A stretch of DNA of 32,704 nt, from contig DDVW01000010.1 in the NCBI GenBank assembly GCA_002345545.1, positions 1 to 32,704 of the forward strand, written 5' to 3'. Source of the DNA: Stenotrophomonas sp. UBA2302. Lineage in GTDB: Bacteria; Pseudomonadota; Gammaproteobacteria; Xanthomonadales; Xanthomonadaceae. Shown one piece after another: positions 31,512 through 32,704 of the stretch (position 1 is the first letter of the stretch; every line of letters starts with the position of its first letter). Under the pieces are notes generated by a model, which saw only the letters and a program-made list of their open reading frames with translations, did not search any database and had not been told where the DNA came from. The translations under genes and the position numbers were made by a program.

Positions 31512-32704
31512 ATGCCCGCCAATCTTTCGGCCCCGGCCACCGCGCCGTCGCAGAAACTGGAACGCGCGCTCAAGCCGCGCCAGCTGATCATGATGGGACT
31601 GGGCAGCGCGATCGGCGCCGGCCTGTTCCTCGGCTCCGGCGTCGGCATCCAGGCCGCCGGGCCGGCGGTGCTGATCTCCTACCTGGTCGCCGGCACACTG
31701 GTGATCATCATGATGCACGCGATGGGCGAGATGGCCGCCGCACGGCCGGCCAGCGGCGCGTTCTCGGTGTATGCCGCCGATGCGCTGGGCGCCACCGCCG
31801 GGGCTACAGTGGGCTGGTTGTGGTGGGCGCAGCTGGTGGTGGTGATCGCCGCCGAATCGGTCGGTGCGGCCGGCCTGCTGGCCACGCTCTGGCCGCAACT
31901 GTCGGTGCCGCTGACCTCGCTGGCATTCATGCTGGTGTTCACCGCGATCAACCTGCTGGGGGTGAAGAACTACGGCGAGTTCGAGTTCTGGTTCGCGATC
32001 CTCAAGGTCGGCGCGATCATCGCCTTCATCCTGGTCGGCATCGCCCTGTTGCTGGGCCTGCTGCCGGGCGTGACCTCGCCGGGGCTGGGCAACTTCACCG
32101 CCCACGGCGGCTTCATGCCCAAGGGGCTGGCCGGCATCGGCGCGGCGCTGCTGGTGGTGATCTTCGCCTTCGGCGGCACCGAGATCGTGGCCGTGGCCGC
32201 GGCCGAGACCCAGGACCCGGAGCGCAGCCTGGCGCGCGCGATCCGTACCGTGGCCTGGCGCATCCTGGTGTTCTACATCGGCTCGATCGGCGTGATCATC
32301 GCCGTGGTGCCGTGGAACAGCGAGGCGCTGAAATCGCCGTTCGCCGCGGTGCTGGACGTGGCCAACATCCCCGGCGCCGCCACCGCCATCACCCTGATCG
32401 CGGTGATCGCACTGCTGTCGGCGCTCAACGCCAACCTGTACGGCGCCTCGCGCATGATCCACTCGCTGGCCGAACGCGGCGAGGCCCCGCGCTGGCTGGC
32501 GCGCACCAACGCCCGCCAGGTGCCGGTGGTCGCGGTGCTGGCCAGCGTGCTGTTCGGTTTCGGCGCCACCGTGCTGGAGCTGCTGTACCCGGACAAGGTG
32601 CTGCCGGTGCTGCTCAATGTGGTCGGCTCCACCTGCCTGCTGGTGTGGACCCTGACCCTGCTGTCGCAGCTGATCCTGCGCCGCCGCGCCGACCGCCTGG
32701 GCAC
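31512..32704 (+). CDS. Amino-acid permease, APC superfamily (C-terminal end cut by window)
   Basis: The frame opens at the ATG at 31512 (MPANLSAPATAPSQKLERAL) and continues past the window edge for at least 397 residues. The first membrane segment carries the APC signature MMGLGSAIGAGLFLGSGVGI; further marks are MHAMGEMAAARPASGAFSVY, FAFGGTEIVAVAAAETQDPE and LNANLYGASRMIHSLAERGE, all typical of the AAT-type amino-acid permeases (proline, asparagine, GABA and aromatic amino-acid carriers). It is an inner-membrane proton symporter; the substrate cannot be fixed. About ten of twelve membrane segments are in view. No strong ribosome site precedes the ATG. Confidence 0.92.
   Translation, partial: MPANLSAPATAPSQKLERALKPRQLIMMGLGSAIGAGLFLGSGVGIQAAGPAVLISYLVAGTLVIIMMHAMGEMAAARPASGAFSVYAADALGATAGATVGWLWWAQLVVVIAAESVGAAGLLATLWPQLSVPLTSLAFMLVFTAINLLGVKNYGEFEFWFAILKVGAIIAFILVGIALLLGLLPGVTSPGLGNFTAHGGFMPKGLAGIGAALLVVIFAFGGTEIVAVAAAETQDPERSLARAIRTVAWRILVFYIGSIGVIIAVVPWNSEALKSPFAAVLDVANIPGAATAITLIAVIALLSALNANLYGASRMIHSLAERGEAPRWLARTNARQVPVVAVLASVLFGFGATVLELLYPDKVLPVLLNVVGSTCLLVWTLTLLSQLILRRRADRLG

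Overview
The window is high-GC proteobacterial DNA with very dense coding and long antisense shadow frames. Gene content (TonB-dependent receptors, a RIO-type serine kinase, DUF2789, a GcdH very close to the glutaryl-CoA dehydrogenase family, an IS3/IS407-group element) fits a gammaproteobacterium of the Xanthomonadaceae, most likely Stenotrophomonas or a close relative. The genus is an inference from overall flavour, not from a marker gene.

Layout. 1-2.7 kb: a truncated MmgE/PrpD-family gene (minus) diverges from an acetyl-CoA hydrolase/CoA-transferase gene that is followed by a GntR/HutC (UTRA) regulator. 2.7-5.5 kb: an FAD-dependent fumarate reductase/ketosteroid dehydrogenase-type flavoprotein is translationally coupled to a 63-residue unknown protein, and a LysR regulator diverges from it over a 15-bp inverted repeat. 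5.5-6.7 kb: two housekeeping-like genes (DUF2789, RIO kinase) converge on a hairpin. 7.0-21.0 kb (cluster A): seven minus-strand genes (DUF1838 secreted protein, TonB receptor, Tat-exported flavin amine oxidase, glutaryl-CoA dehydrogenase, MDR-type NADP oxidoreductase, a double alpha/beta-hydrolase with His at both nucleophile positions, FAD-linked oxidase) diverge from four plus-strand genes (methyltransferase, small helical partner, calycin-like protein, Tat-exported nitrilase homologue with Ser at the catalytic Cys position). 21.1-29.3 kb (cluster B): a LysR gene diverges from a GPH-type MFS transporter, a second methyltransferase plus small partner pair, a second FAD flavoprotein and a second TonB receptor. 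29.3-31.5 kb: a gene-poor stretch carrying a complete 1198-bp IS3-family insertion with a 4-bp target duplication. 31.5 kb to the right edge: an amino-acid permease, cut by the window end.

How it may work together (inference). Clusters A and B are built from the same parts: a TonB receptor starting MKN(I/V)KPDLL, and a methyltransferase with a novel N-terminal half coupled by an ATGA overlap to a small helical protein. A perfect palindrome, TGTCCGGACA, occurs exactly three times in the window, each time in an intergenic promoter region: before the CoA-transferase/GntR genes, in the cluster A divergent region and in the cluster B divergent region. This suggests one regulon, possibly run by the GntR/UTRA protein, for uptake and catabolism of an unidentified, probably nitrogen-containing organic compound. 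Outer-membrane import, periplasmic processing by Tat- or Sec-exported enzymes, inner-membrane uptake and acyl-CoA metabolism (CoA-transferase, glutaryl-CoA dehydrogenase) would follow in that order. The substrate cannot be read from the sequence.
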